From Nocardia puris (GTDB taxonomy: Bacteria > Actinomycetota > Actinomycetes > Mycobacteriales > Mycobacteriaceae): DNA of 64,000 nucleotides. Below are positions 47,403 through 58,396 of this stretch, one piece after another; the stretch's first letter is position 1; each line of letters begins with the position of its first letter. The stretch is taken from the NCBI RefSeq assembly GCF_003315035.1, contig NZ_QNRE01000001.1, positions 97,224-161,223 of the forward strand, given 5' to 3'. The notes beneath the pieces are model-generated. The model did no database searches. It worked only from the letters and a program-made list of their open reading frames with translations, and was not told the origin of the DNA. Made by a program: the position numbers and the translations under genes.

Positions 47403-47830
47403 GTGCGGGAGGTGCAGATCCTCAAGACCTACGCCCGCCTGTTCGTCACCGCCCTCGATACCGCGCTGCCCGTCTACGAACGGCTCGTCGGCAGGCCCGC
47501 CGACCTGCGATTCCCGTTCGCCGACGCCGAACTCGCCGCCGTGGGCGACCTACTGCTGATCGCGGGGCCACCCGCCGCCGTCGACGCCTACCGCACCACG
47601 GTCGGCCCGCTCGTGGTGGACGACCTCGGCGCGCCGCGGCGTTCGTCGCCGAAGTCGGCGGCGCCGTCACCGGCGGGCCGTTCGAATCGGCCAGCGGGCG
47701 ATTCCTGTACGCGCGGCACCCGGACGGCGCGGAGATCGAGTATGTCGAATGGTCGCCCGACATCCGGTCCGCCGTCCTGGACCGGGATGGCCGAACCCGC
47801 ACTGTCGACAGCAGAGATCCCCTCAGCTGA
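47403..47830 (+). pseudogene. VOC/glyoxalase-like protein, frameshifted
   Basis: Two reading frames together give one VOC-type protein. The first (from GTG 47403 or 47412) reads QILKTYARLFVTALDTALPVYERLVG ... LLLIAGPP. At about 47628-47638 the family sequence moves to another frame: AAFVAEVGGAVTGGPFES ... FLYARHPDGAEIEYVEW, ending at 47830. A single missing base near GGCGCGCCGCGGCG explains it. Either an inactivated gene or a sequencing error in a GC run. Confidence 0.72.
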
Positions 47831-48082
47831 ACTCAGGCACGTCAGTTTGGGTCGTTGTCGCAGGCGCCGCCCGGCGGGTACGTCCGCGAGCGCGGTGAGC
47901 ACCAGCACCATCTGCTCGGCACAGCCTTCGACAAGGCGGTCGCAATCGGCGGCGCGAGCGGCCAGGGCACGAGCGCTTCCACGGACAGATGCCGCCGATC
48001 GGGGCCGAACCGCGTTAGCAGGTAACAAGATTCGACTCCGGCGAAGTCCGGTGCGGTTCGCGCCGCACCGGACCTCCGTCCC

Positions 48083-48973
48083 CTACTGCGACGGGTGCCG
48101 GTTGGCGTCGAACAGCTGCCACATCCGGTTGCGCACGTCCGCGCCCCGCGCGCCCGTGGGCCAGTCGTGGGCGAGCCACGGATTATCGGGTCCGTCGTAC
48201 AGGCGGTAGACGACCTCGGTGCCGGCCGCGCACGGGAATCGTTGCCCCCGCAGCACTCCCGGCCCCGATTCGCTCTGCTCGGCGCCGCAGTTGTTCTTCT
48301 CGCGCCAGTGGTCGCGGTGCTGCTCGGCGACCACCTGCATGATGAAGGGATCGTTGTCGTTGAGCATCACGCCGAACGCGACGGGGCGGGTGGTGGGGCA
48401 GTCCGCGAGATCCCACGCGCCCTTCGGCCCCGCCCACACAGCGGCCGAGGCGATGAGATCGTCCGCCTCACACACGATTCGGGTGGTCATCTGCCCGCCG
48501 TTGGAGTGCCCCGCGACATGCACCCGGTCCCGCGCCACACAGTAGGTGCCGGAGATCTCGGTGATCACTTCGCGCAGAAACGGCACGTCGGGGCCGGTGT
48601 TGCGCGCGAACTCCCACGCCCAGAAGTCTTCGTGCTCGAGCCCCTCCTTCTTGCTCCCGCGCGGATACGCGACGATCACCTTGTTCGTCTTCGCGAACTC
48701 GGTCCACCCCATCTGGGTTTCGATGGTGTTCGGATTGCTCCGCCCACCATGCAGAGCGACGATCAGCGGGGCCGACCCGGAAATGCCTTCCGGCACGAAC
48801 AGGTTGTACGGCCTGTCGTCGATGTCCCGCCGCTCGGTCCCATTCGTCGGCGTGGTCGAACACGCCGCCGCGGGCTGCGCGCCCACCTGCGCGGGGATCA
48901 CCACCCCGGCGAACGCGACCGCGGTCAGCACCCCGACCGCCGCCACCACGAGGTTCCTGATTCCTGTCTTCAC
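48083..48973 (-). CDS. Secreted polyhydroxybutyrate-depolymerase/esterase-like hydrolase (LpqC-type)
   Basis: A 296-residue alpha/beta hydrolase with a cleavable signal sequence (hydrophobic residues about 5-35, then a mature start near AQPAAACSTTPTNG). Motifs: oxyanion ALHGGRSNP, nucleophile elbow GHSNGG (VHVAGHSNGGQM), Asp in MLNDNDPF and His near WLAHDWP. Related proteins cleave PHB, ferulate or other esters. GTG 48973 is chosen for the upstream AGGTGG. Confidence 0.82.
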   Translation of the reverse strand: MKTGIRNLVVAAVGVLTAVAFAGVVIPAQVGAQPAAACSTTPTNGTERRDIDDRPYNLFVPEGISGSAPLIVALHGGRSNPNTIETQMGWTEFAKTNKVIVAYPRGSKKEGLEHEDFWAWEFARNTGPDVPFLREVITEISGTYCVARDRVHVAGHSNGGQMTTRIVCEADDLIASAAVWAGPKGAWDLADCPTTRPVAFGVMLNDNDPFIMQVVAEQHRDHWREKNNCGAEQSESGPGVLRGQRFPCAAGTEVVYRLYDGPDNPWLAHDWPTGARGADVRNRMWQLFDANRHPSQ

Positions 48974-49223
48974 TGAATCCACCTGCCTATCGGCTGTTTC
49001 GCGTGTGCGCTGGCGAAACACCGCGATTGGCAAGGCGATCTCCCGTCTCGCCACCCCGCAGACACCGAATCACGCTCCCGCCGAACACCTGCCGGGCCGT
49101 TCAGCACCCGGCAGCGTGCCCAGCATCCGGCCCGCCCGCCGCCTCCGCAACGCCCGAATTCCACGGGCAGCGCGGGGCGCGCCGGTCATGACATAGTTGC
49201 TCGGTTCGGCTGTTCCGGCTCGC

Positions 49224-50027
49224 TCAGCGAGTCAGCAGATCGGTGACCCAGGTGAGGACGCGCGGATCCTGCGGCAGCGTGCCGTGCGCGAAACCACCGT
49301 CGGGCCACCGGTTTTCGGCGAGGAGATTGACCACACCCGGTTCCTCGATGAACGAGACCATGCCCCCCGGGCTGGACACTTGGTCGTGCGCGCTCGCCAG
49401 GATCGTGTACCGCACACCGGGCGCCGCGATCGGCGGCGCCGTGAGTTCGGTGATGAACCGCGAACCGCGCACCATATCGGCGCACGCCGGGCACACATTG
49501 GCGCGCAGCACGTACTCGGCGGCGGGGCGCAGACCAGCCTCGTCCACGGCGGTGACCAATCCGCCCAGCGTCGTACCGTGCGTCGGCGGCGCCAGCAGCA
49601 CGGCGGTGCCCACCTTCTCGGCGCCCAGCTCACGGGACACGACGAGCGACAGCAGCCCGCCTTCGGAGTGCCCCACCAGATCCACCCGCGCGGCCCCGGT
49701 CCGCTCCCGGACCTGCTCGGCGAACGCCGCGATCTCCGCCGCCGATTGCGCCAGCGGCGCGAACCCGTTGACCTGCCCGAATGTCCGCGGGTCCTTGCCG
49801 TACTCCAGCGCGAACACGCATCTGCCGCGCTCGGCCAGGCGCGGCGCGAGGTCCCGCCACGCCCCCACCCCGTCGGCGATCCCGTGCACCAGCACCACCG
49901 GCCGCGGCTGCTCCGCCGACGGGCGGCAGTGCCAGTCGTTCAGCGCGGCCGGCTCGGCCACCGCGGACACGGGCACCCCGAGCACCATCAGAGGAAACAC
50001 CAGGGCGAGAAGACGAGCGGCCCGCAC
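49224..50027 (-). CDS. Secreted lipase/esterase (lipase class 2-like)
   Basis: A 267-residue secreted alpha/beta hydrolase with signal peptide (RAARLLALVFPLMVLGVPVSAVA), oxyanion HG (VVLVHGIADGVGAW), nucleophile GHSEGG (VDLVGHSEGGLLSLVV), Asp in SAHDQVSSP and His in FAHGTLP. Two cysteines in NVCPACADM may form a disulphide as in Streptomyces/Mycobacterium homologues. GTG 50027 follows GGTGGTGTC. Confidence 0.85.
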   Translation of the reverse strand: MRAARLLALVFPLMVLGVPVSAVAEPAALNDWHCRPSAEQPRPVVLVHGIADGVGAWRDLAPRLAERGRCVFALEYGKDPRTFGQVNGFAPLAQSAAEIAAFAEQVRERTGAARVDLVGHSEGGLLSLVVSRELGAEKVGTAVLLAPPTHGTTLGGLVTAVDEAGLRPAAEYVLRANVCPACADMVRGSRFITELTAPPIAAPGVRYTILASAHDQVSSPGGMVSFIEEPGVVNLLAENRWPDGGFAHGTLPQDPRVLTWVTDLLTR

Positions 50028-50125
50028 GACACCACCTTCACCGACGAGATCGTTGCGAACACCTTGACATATCCCGCCCACCCACGGCAGTCATATCTGG
50101 ACATTCGCCCAGATCGCGCGAGGGC

Positions 50126-50632
50126 CTACACGGCCTGGATGTACCAGTCGAGGCGGCCCTCACCGGGTTCGTCGGTGCCGCGCAGGTAGCGGAAGCGGGC
50201 GCGGCGGGCGACGGCCACGGAGGCGGCGTTGGAGGGGTCGATGCGCAGGACGGCCTCGTCGGCCATGCCCGCGGCGGCGAGGAAGCGGCAGCCGAGGATG
50301 ACGGCGCGGGTGGCCAGGCCGCGGCCGCGCCACTGCGGGTAGATGCCGTAGGCCAGATTCGCCTGGCCCTTGGCGAGAAAGGGTTGCTCGACCTCGACGT
50401 CGAGGGTGCCGACGAGGGCGCCGCCCTCCTGTTCGAGGATGGCGAAGGTGCGGGTGGCGCCGTCGGATTCCCAGTCGGCCACGCGCTCCTCGAAGTAGGC
50501 CCGCACCCCCTCGGGTGTGCCCGGGCCGTCGTTGAGCCAGCGCACCAGCTCGGCGTCCTCACCGGCCAGATGAGCCGGGGCGTCGTCGACCGCGATGGGG
50601 CGCAGCGTGATCACACCGTCTGATAGCAACAC
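50126..50632 (-). CDS. GNAT-family acetyltransferase (RimJ/RimL-like)
   Basis: A 168-residue acetyltransferase: LRPIAVDDAPAHLAGEDAELVRWLNDG at the start, acetyl-CoA loop IYPQWRGRGLATRAVILGC and SNAASVAVARRARFRYLRGTDE near the end. GTG 50632 is the likelier start; TTG 50668 would begin inside the terminator hairpin of the upstream gene. Confidence 0.75.
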   Translation of the reverse strand: MLLSDGVITLRPIAVDDAPAHLAGEDAELVRWLNDGPGTPEGVRAYFEERVADWESDGATRTFAILEQEGGALVGTLDVEVEQPFLAKGQANLAYGIYPQWRGRGLATRAVILGCRFLAAAGMADEAVLRIDPSNAASVAVARRARFRYLRGTDEPGEGRLDWYIQAV

Positions 50633-50669
50633 AGCACCATGATCCTCAACAAGATCACGATTCGGCAAC

Positions 50670-50706
50670 CCGCCCTCCGCCGTCCGTTCCCGGACGGGGA
50701 GGGCGG
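50670..50706 (-). terminator. Rho-independent-like terminator after the DUF4189 gene
   Basis: CCGCCCTC...CGTCCG-TTCC-CGGACG..GAGGGCGG forms a 14-bp stem with a small asymmetric bulge and a 4-nt loop, 17 bp past the DUF4189 stop. There is no U-tract, as usual in high-GC actinobacteria. Confidence 0.65.
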
Positions 50707-50722
50707 TCGCGGTTACCGCAGG

Positions 50723-51166
50723 TCAGCCCACGTTCGAGGTGCAGGCCGAGAGCACGGTGTGCGCCGGGCGCGGCGAGGCGCTGCCCAGGTCGGGGAACGG
50801 CGGCGCGCTCCAGCCGAGCACGTCGATGGCCCGGCGCTCGGCGTCGGGCTTGGTGCGGTCCCACGCCCAGCCGAGGCGGCCGTCGGCGCCCTGGGCCACC
50901 GCGCCGCACGCGTTGCGGAACTCGACGACCACCTGGCAGTCCCGCGCGCCGCATTCGGCGATGGCGTTGGCGTTCGCCGCGCCCTGCGAGGCGTAGTTCA
51001 CGGCGTAGGAGACGGCGCCGGTGTCGCGCGACACCGCCATCGCCCCGTGCAGGTTGCCGCTGGCGGCCTCGATCGGCTCCGCCTGGGCCGCCGCGAGCGA
51101 CCCGGTCGCGGCGAGCACGGCCCCCGCGGCCATCGCGCACGCGATCCTCTTGCGCGACAAGGACAT
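50723..51166 (-). CDS. Secreted DUF4189-domain protein
   Basis: A 147-residue protein with signal peptide (KRIACAMAAGAVLAATGSLAAAQA) and one DUF4189 domain: GAMAVSRDTGAVSYAVNYASQGAANANAIAECG, CQVVVEFRNACGAVAQGADGRLGW and C-terminal SAPPFPDLGSASPRPA. Four cysteines suggest two disulphides. The domain is widespread in Nocardia and mycobacteria with no known activity. GGGGAGG precedes ATG 51166, but this ribosome site can pair with an upstream complement (51214-51223). The gene is a diverged tandem duplicate of the one at 51238. Confidence 0.85.
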   Translation of the reverse strand: MSLSRKRIACAMAAGAVLAATGSLAAAQAEPIEAASGNLHGAMAVSRDTGAVSYAVNYASQGAANANAIAECGARDCQVVVEFRNACGAVAQGADGRLGWAWDRTKPDAERRAIDVLGWSAPPFPDLGSASPRPAHTVLSACTSNVG

Positions 51167-51172
51167 AGACTT

Positions 51173-51223
51173 TCCTCCCCGTTCAGAAAACGATTCCCCT
51201 CAGATCATTGTGGACGGGGAGGA
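51173..51223 (-). promoter_or_regulatory. Ribosome-site-sequestering hairpin
   Basis: In the minus-strand message TCCTCCCCGT (from 51223-51214) is a perfect 10-nt complement of ACGGGGAGGA (51182-51173), which contains the Shine-Dalgarno sequence of the DUF4189 gene starting at 51166. The loop is 31 nt. Pairing would hide the ribosome site, giving a switch-like or thermosensor-like control. Confidence 0.45.
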
Positions 51224-51237
51224 GATGTCCAAATCGT

Positions 51238-51657
51238 TTATCGCGCGTTCTGCGTGCAGGCGGAAATCGCCACGTCGGCGGGCCGCGGCGCGGCGCTGCC
51301 GAGGTCGGGGAACGGGGGCGCGCTCTGCCCCAGCGACTCCACCGCCAACCGTTCGGCCTCGGCGAGCGATCCGGCCGCCGCCCACCCGTACCGGCCGTCG
51401 GCGCCGCGCGCGATGGCGCCGCAGCCGTCCACCACCTGGAGCACGAGATCGCAGTCGTAGACGCCGCATTCGCGGATCGCGGCGGCGTCGGCCTTCACCT
51501 TGCTGGCGTGGTCCATGGCCGCGACGACTTTTCCGGTGCTCGGCGACAGCGCCAGCGTTCCGTAGTACTGCCCGGCGGCTCCCGCTGGTCCGGCCCCGAC
51601 CCCGATCACCGCGGTGGCCGACAACACCGCCACCGCCGACTTACCCATCACGGACAC
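51238..51657 (-). CDS. Secreted DUF4189-domain protein (paralogue)
   Basis: A 139-residue paralogue of the preceding-coordinate gene, about half identical: signal peptide (SAVAVLSATAVIGVGAGPAGA), GTLALSPSTGKVVAAMDHASKVKADAAAIRECG, CDLVLQVVDGCGAIARGADGRYGW and SAPPFPDLGSAAPRPADVAISAC. The same four cysteines are kept. GTG 51657 is preferred over ATG 51648 because GGGAGAG lies 5 nt upstream. Only 71 bp separate it from the second copy. Confidence 0.82.
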   Translation of the reverse strand: MSVMGKSAVAVLSATAVIGVGAGPAGAAGQYYGTLALSPSTGKVVAAMDHASKVKADAAAIRECGVYDCDLVLQVVDGCGAIARGADGRYGWAAAGSLAEAERLAVESLGQSAPPFPDLGSAAPRPADVAISACTQNAR

Positions 51658-51749
51658 AACGACTCTCCCGTCCGACGAACCTTGAACGCCGCGATCTTCC
51701 CCGACCGCGCCCGGAATGTCCATATCCCGAGGGGTTTTCGCGCGGGCGC

Positions 51750-52139
51750 TCAGAAGTCGAGGCAGGGCATCGGATGGACCGGGAAGTACAGGTGCGGGTA
51801 GAGGCCCTGGTTGTCCAGGGGGTTCGGATCGGGCGTGTCGGCGGTGACCGAGGCGGCGACCGGTTCCACCGGACGGATCCCCGCGAGGTCGAACAGCGCC
51901 GTCCGCCCCGGCTCGACGACCTCGGCGCGCTACTCCCCCGCCACCCCGAAGGCGACCCAGTACCGGGCCACGACGCCGCGCGCGGGACCAGGCCCCGCGT
52001 TGTGCACGGCGATCTGCAACTGCTGCGGATACCCGCACCGCACCCACACCCGCAGGTCGGCCGGTGCCTGCGCGGCCGGACTCCCCAGCACCAGCGCCAC
52101 GGCCGCACCGAGCGCACCCAGCGTCGCGGTTGTCCTCAT
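51750..52139 (-). pseudogene. Secreted protein gene interrupted by an in-frame TAG
   Basis: ATG 52139 opens a signal peptide (TLGALGAAVALVLGSPAAQA) and a domain reading LRVWVRCGYPQQLQIAVHNAGPGPARGVVARYWVAF. A TAG at 51932-51930 follows GVAGE, but the same frame continues with sensible sequence (RAEVVEPGRTALFDLAGIRP ... LYPHLYFPVHPMPCLDF) to TGA 51750. A CAG to TAG change would explain it. The product of ~129 residues is therefore cut to 69. The family is unknown to me; a small exported protein with one probable disulphide. Confidence 0.65.
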
Positions 52140-52230
52140 CTACTCGAGGTAGGGCGGCGGCAAGGCCCTTACCAGCCCCTCTTTCGGTGGGCGGTTCCGC
52201 GCAGCCGACGCCGCGCTAACGTCTACCGAC

Positions 52231-52668
52231 GTGTCGTACCAGTGGAATCCGCCGCACCAACCACCCGCGCACCAGCCCGCGCCGCCGCAGGTCCCCGTTC
52301 ACATCGGGGCGGAGGAGCCCCTGCGCCCACGCTGGCACGCCCTGCCGATGATGGCCGAGATCGCGCCGCTCGGCCTGCGCATCCGGGTGGAGCACGGGCT
52401 CGGCTCGATCACGCTGCCACCCGGCCACTACACCATCCACTTCTGGTCCCAGTACGTTCTCTGGCGGGTGGGCAAGGCGTCGCTGAACTTCGACACCACG
52501 CGCGGACCGGTCTGGCTGTACTACGCCGCGCCGCACACGATCTACAGCGCGGGCGCGGCGGGGTTCGAACCGCAGCAGCGTCCCGGCCGCTCGGGTCTGT
52601 ACGTGATCTTCGGCCTGGCGCTGCTCGTCCCATTGCTCGTGGTGCTGATCGCCCTGCTGACCCGCTGA
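52231..52668 (+). CDS. Hypothetical membrane protein with C-terminal anchor
   Basis: A 145-residue protein: Pro/His/Gln-rich N-terminus, a small beta-rich cytoplasmic domain (GLGSITLPPGHYTIHFWSQYVLWRVGKASLNFDT) and a C-terminal membrane helix (LYVIFGLALLVPLLVVLIALL). Similar tail-anchored proteins occur in Nocardia; function unknown. GTG 52231 is preceded by TAACGT at 8 bp, suggesting leaderless expression. Confidence 0.65.
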   Translation: MSYQWNPPHQPPAHQPAPPQVPVHIGAEEPLRPRWHALPMMAEIAPLGLRIRVEHGLGSITLPPGHYTIHFWSQYVLWRVGKASLNFDTTRGPVWLYYAAPHTIYSAGAAGFEPQQRPGRSGLYVIFGLALLVPLLVVLIALLTR

Positions 52669-52799
52669 GCGAGCGCGCGCACGCCGAGAACGAGGTACGT
52701 CACGCCGGCGCCGAGAGTTCGGCGACGTCACCGCGGCCTCGCCCCTCGGTCGAGGAGACCGGACCGGCGGGCGAACTCATCCGACGACCGGAAACGCGA

Positions 52800-52833
52800 C
52801 GGCGCGGCGGCCCCGGGAGGAGCCGCCGCGCCG
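52800..52833 (-). terminator. Terminator of the suf operon
   Basis: CGGCGCGGCGGC (52800-52811) and its exact reverse complement (52822-52833) form a 12-bp, all-GC stem with a 10-nt loop, starting 11 bp past the sufT stop. No U-tract. It is the strongest hairpin seen in the window. Confidence 0.8.
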
Positions 52834-52843
52834 AAGGCGATTG

Positions 52844-53218
52844 CTAGACCGTGAAGCCGAGGGCGCGCAGTTGTTCGCGGCCGTCCTCGGTGATCTTGTC
52901 GGGACCCCACGGCGGGATCCACACCCAGTTGATCTCGAGGTCCTCGACCAGGCCGGAGCGGACCAGCGCGTTGCGGGACTGGTCCTCGATGACGTCGGTC
53001 AGCGGGCACGCCGCCGAGGTCAGGGTCATGTCCAGCTTGGCGATCTCGTTCTCCACGCTGATGCCGTAGACGAGCCCGAGGTCGACGACGTTGATGCCGA
53101 GTTCGGGGTCGACGACGTCGCGCATCGCCTCCTCGATGTCCTCGAGGTGCTTGATCTGCTCGGCGGACAGCTCCACCTGCTCGGCGGGCTCCGCCTCGGT
53201 CACGGGTGTCTCACTCAT
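52844..53218 (-). CDS. sufT: SufT-like Fe-S assembly factor (MIP18/DUF59)
   Basis: A 124-residue DUF59 protein: DVVDPELGINVVDLGLVYGI and the conserved Cys motif TSAACPLTDVIEDQ, then WIPPWGPDKITEDGREQLRALGF. SufT helps Fe-S cluster maturation under high demand. ATG 53218 overlaps the sufU stop by 4 bp. Last gene of the operon. Confidence 0.92.
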   Translation of the reverse strand: MSETPVTEAEPAEQVELSAEQIKHLEDIEEAMRDVVDPELGINVVDLGLVYGISVENEIAKLDMTLTSAACPLTDVIEDQSRNALVRSGLVEDLEINWVWIPPWGPDKITEDGREQLRALGFTV

Positions 53219-53673
53219 GACGCCTGCCCTTCTCGTTCGGAGGTAATCCGAATCACCGCGTCCTTGAACGCCATCCAGCCCAGCAGCGCGCATTTCACCC
53301 GCGCCGGGTACTTCGCCACGCCCGCCAGGGCGATGCCGTCGCCGATGACGTCCTCGTCACCTTCGACGGTACCCCGGCTGGAGATCATCTCGTTGTAGGA
53401 GTCGACCACCTTCAGCGCCTGCTGCACCGGCAGCCCGATCACCTGATCGGTGAGGATGGAGGTGGCGGCCTGGCTGATCGAGCAGCCCTGCCCGTCGTAG
53501 GAGACGTCGGCGACGTCACCGTTGTCGTCCAGGTGCACGCGCAGGGTCACCTCGTCACCGCAGGTGGGGTTCACGTGGTGCACCTCGGCACCGAACGGCT
53601 CCCGCAGCCCGCGGTGATGCGGCCGCTTGTAGTGGTCCAGGATCACTTCCTGGTACATCTGCTCCATGCGCAT
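53215..53673 (-). CDS. sufU: SufU, zinc-dependent sulfurtransferase of the SUF system
   Basis: A 152-residue SufU: MYQEVILDHYKRPHHRG, NPTCGDEV, GQGCSISQAATSIL and KCALLGW supply the three cysteines that, with an Asp, bind zinc. In Gram-positive SUF systems SufU takes persulfide sulfur from SufS and passes it to SufBCD. ATG 53667 is an alternative start. It follows sufS by 3 bp. Confidence 0.95.
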   Translation of the reverse strand: MRMEQMYQEVILDHYKRPHHRGLREPFGAEVHHVNPTCGDEVTLRVHLDDNGDVADVSYDGQGCSISQAATSILTDQVIGLPVQQALKVVDSYNEMISSRGTVEGDEDVIGDGIALAGVAKYPARVKCALLGWMAFKDAVIRITSEREGQAS

Positions 53674-53676
53674 GGT

Positions 53677-55717
<2,041 letters not shown>

Positions 55718-55751
55718 GGGAATTCCTTTGCGGGGGCTGTGGTTTCGGTGG

Positions 55752-56960
55752 TCAGACGCCGATGGCGGCGAGTTCGGCCTCGATGGCCGCCTCGAGCCGC
55801 TCCCTGACCTCGGGGACCGCGATCTTCTGGATGATCTCGTGGAAGAAGCCGCGCACCACCAGGCGGCGGGCGGCGTCCTCGGGGATGCCGCGGGCGCGCA
55901 GGTAGAACAGCTGCTCGTCGTCGAATCGTCCGGTGGCGCTGGCGTGTCCGGCGCCGGCGATCTCCCCCGTCTCGATCTCGAGGTTCGGCACCGAATCGGC
56001 GCGCGCGCCGTCGGTGAGCACCAGGTTCCGGTTCACCTCGAAGGTGTCGGTGCCCTCGGCCGCCGCGCGGATCAGCACGTCGCCGACCCACACCGTGCGG
56101 GCGTCGCCCTTGGGGGAATCCGGATCGCCTTGCAGGGCACCCTTGTACAGCACGTTGGACTTGCAGTGCGGCTGCGAATGATCCACCAGCAGGCGCTGCT
56201 CGAAATGCTGGCCCGCGTCGGCGAAGTAGAGGCCGAGCAATTCGGCGTCGCCGCCAGGGCCGTCGTACTTCACGGTGCCGGTCAGGCGCACCAGGTCGCC
56301 GCCCAGCGTGACGGCGGTGTGGCGCAGCGTGGCGTCGCGCCCCAGCCTGGCGTGGTGCGCGGTGGCGTTCACCGCGTCGTCGGCCCAGTCCTGGACCGCG
56401 ACCACGGTGAGCTTCGCGCTGTCGCCCAGCACGAATTCCACGTTCTCGGCGTAGGTTCCGCTGCCCCGCTGGTCCAGGACCACGGTGGCGGCGGCGAAGG
56501 CGCCGAGCCGGATCTGCAAGTGGCCGTAGGCCGTACGGCCCTCACCGGGGCCGGTGACCGTGACGACGACGGGCTCGGCGACCTCGGTCTCCGCACCCAC
56601 CGACACCAGCGTGGCCGATTCGAACCCCGAATACGCCTGCGCCGCGACACGATCGGCGGGCACGCCGGCCTCGCCGAGGCGGGCGTCGGTGCGGTCCACC
56701 GTCTCGACGGTGACACCCTCGACCTCGGTGACCTCGACGACGGCCTGCCCGTCGCGCACGGCGGTGCCGTCGTGCAGCCCACGCAGCCTGCGCAGCGGGG
56801 TGAAACGCCACTCCTCGTCGCGACCGGACGGCACCTCGAACGCGTTCACGTCGTAGGAGGTGAAGACCTCGCCCTTGTTGACCGCCGCCGCGGCACCCCG
56901 GTTCTGAGCCGGCCGGGCCGGGTTCTCGCCCTCGACCGCTCCCATCACACCAGTCGCCAT
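55752..56960 (-). CDS. sufD: Fe-S assembly protein SufD
   Basis: A 402-residue SufD with the helical N-terminus (NAFEVPSGRDEEWRFTPLRRLRGL), beta-helix core (AELLGLYFADAGQHFEQRLLVDHSQPHCKSNVLYKGAL) and the SufB/D C-terminal motif HASATGRFDDEQLFYLRARGIPEDAARRLVVRGFF. The histidine before ASATGR is the SufD cluster-site residue. ATG 56960 overlaps the sufB stop by 1 bp (TGATG). Confidence 0.95.
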   Translation of the reverse strand: MATGVMGAVEGENPARPAQNRGAAAAVNKGEVFTSYDVNAFEVPSGRDEEWRFTPLRRLRGLHDGTAVRDGQAVVEVTEVEGVTVETVDRTDARLGEAGVPADRVAAQAYSGFESATLVSVGAETEVAEPVVVTVTGPGEGRTAYGHLQIRLGAFAAATVVLDQRGSGTYAENVEFVLGDSAKLTVVAVQDWADDAVNATAHHARLGRDATLRHTAVTLGGDLVRLTGTVKYDGPGGDAELLGLYFADAGQHFEQRLLVDHSQPHCKSNVLYKGALQGDPDSPKGDARTVWVGDVLIRAAAEGTDTFEVNRNLVLTDGARADSVPNLEIETGEIAGAGHASATGRFDDEQLFYLRARGIPEDAARRLVVRGFFHEIIQKIAVPEVRERLEAAIEAELAAIGV

Positions 56961-58396
56961 CAGCCGACGGCCCCTTCCATCTGCAGTTCGATCAGGCGGT
57001 TGAGTTCGAGCGCGTACTCCATCGGGAGTTCCTTGGCGATCGGCTCGACGAAGCCGCGCACCACCATCGCCATCGCCTCGTCCTCGGTGAGACCGCGGCT
57101 CATCAGGTAGAACAGCTGATCCTCGGACACCTTCGAGACGGTCGCCTCGTGGCCCATGGTGACGTCGTCCTCGCGGATGTCGACGTAGGGGTAGGTGTCG
57201 GACCGGCTGATCGTGTCGACCAGCAGCGCGTCGCACTTCACCGTCGACTTCGACCCGTGCGCGCCCTTGTTGACCTGCACCAGGCCGCGGTAGGAGGCAC
57301 GGCCGCCGCCGCGCGCCACCGACTTCGACACGATGGTCGAGGAGGTGTGCGGCGCCAGGTGCAGCATCTTCGCGCCGGTGTCCTGGTGCTGGCCCTCGCC
57401 GGCGAACGCGACCGAGAGCACCTCGCCCTTGGCGTGCTCGCCGGTCATCCAGACCGCCGGGTACTTCATGGTGACCTTGGAGCCGATATTGCCGTCGATC
57501 CACTCCATGGTCGCGCCCGCCTCGGCCTTGGCCCGCTTGGTGACCAGGTTGTAGACGTTGTTCGACCAGTTCTGGATGGTGGTGTAGCGGCAGCGGCCGC
57601 CCTTCTTCACGATGATCTCGACCACCGCGGAGTGCAGCGAGTCGGACTTGTAGATCGGCGCGGTGCAGCCCTCGACGTAGTGCACGTAGGCGCCCTCGTC
57701 GACGATGATCAGGGTCCGCTCGAACTGGCCCATGTTCTCGGTGTTGATGCGGAAGTAGGCCTGCAGCGGGATGTCGACGTGCACGCCCGGCGGCACGTAG
57801 ATGAACGAACCGCCCGACCACACGGCCGTGTTCAGCGCGGAGAACTTGTTGTCACCGGCGGGGATCACCGAGCCGAAGTACTCGCGGAAGATCTCCGGGT
57901 GCTCCTTGAGCGCGGTGTCGGTGTCGAGGAAGATGACGCCCTGCTGCTCCAGGTCCTCACGGATCTGGTGATAGACGACTTCGCTCTCGTACTGCGCGGC
58001 GACGCCCGAGACCAAGCGCTGCTTCTCCGCCTCCGGGATGCCGAGCTTGTCGTAGGTGTTCTTGATGTCCTCGGGCAGGTCCTCCCAGCTCTCGGCCTGC
58101 TTCTCGGTCGAGCGCACGAAGTACTTGATGTTGTCGAAGTCGATGCCCTCGAGGTTGGAGCCCCAGTTCGGCATCGGCTTGCGGTCGAAGATCCGCAGCG
58201 CCTTGAGCCGGATGTCGAGCATCCACTCGGGCTCGCTCTTCTTCGCCGAGATGTCGCGGACGACCGCCTCGGACAATCCGCGCTGGGCACTGGCGCCTGC
58301 GACATCCGAATCGGCCCAGCCGTAACCGTAATTGCCCAGCGAGGCGATCGTCTCTTCCTGGGTGAGCGGCTGCACCTGGTCGGTGGTCGTCGTCAT
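56960..58396 (-). CDS. sufB: Fe-S scaffold protein SufB
   Basis: A 478-residue Suf[30 protein letters not shown] at the start, [34 protein letters not shown] in the core (with the acceptor cysteine) and [35 protein letters not shown] at the end. No intein is inserted, unlike the M. tuberculosis SufB. A very good ribosome site (GGAAGGAG) precedes ATG 58396, which overlaps the sufR stop. Confidence 0.97.
   Translation of the reverse strand: MTTTTDQVQPLTQEETIASLGNYGYGWADSDVAGASAQRGLSEAVVRDISAKKSEPEWMLDIRLKALRIFDRKPMPNWGSNLEGIDFDNIKYFVRSTEKQAESWEDLPEDIKNTYDKLGIPEAEKQRLVSGVAAQYESEVVYHQIREDLEQQGVIFLDTDTALKEHPEIFREYFGSVIPAGDNKFSALNTAVWSGGSFIYVPPGVHVDIPLQAYFRINTENMGQFERTLIIVDEGAYVHYVEGCTAPIYKSDSLHSAVVEIIVKKGGRCRYTTIQNWSNNVYNLVTKRAKAEAGATMEWIDGNIGSKVTMKYPAVWMTGEHAKGEVLSVAFAGEGQHQDTGAKMLHLAPHTSSTIVSKSVARGGGRASYRGLVQVNKGAHGSKSTVKCDALLVDTISRSDTYPYVDIREDDVTMGHEATVSKVSEDQLFYLMSRGLTEDEAMAMVVRGFVEPIAKELPMEYALELNRLIELQMEGAVG

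Noticed and set aside
47831..48082. Minus-strand frame (LPANAVRPRSAASVRG...) downstream of the VOC remnant
   Set aside because: No start signal and no recognised family; it may be degenerate sequence but I cannot support a gene.
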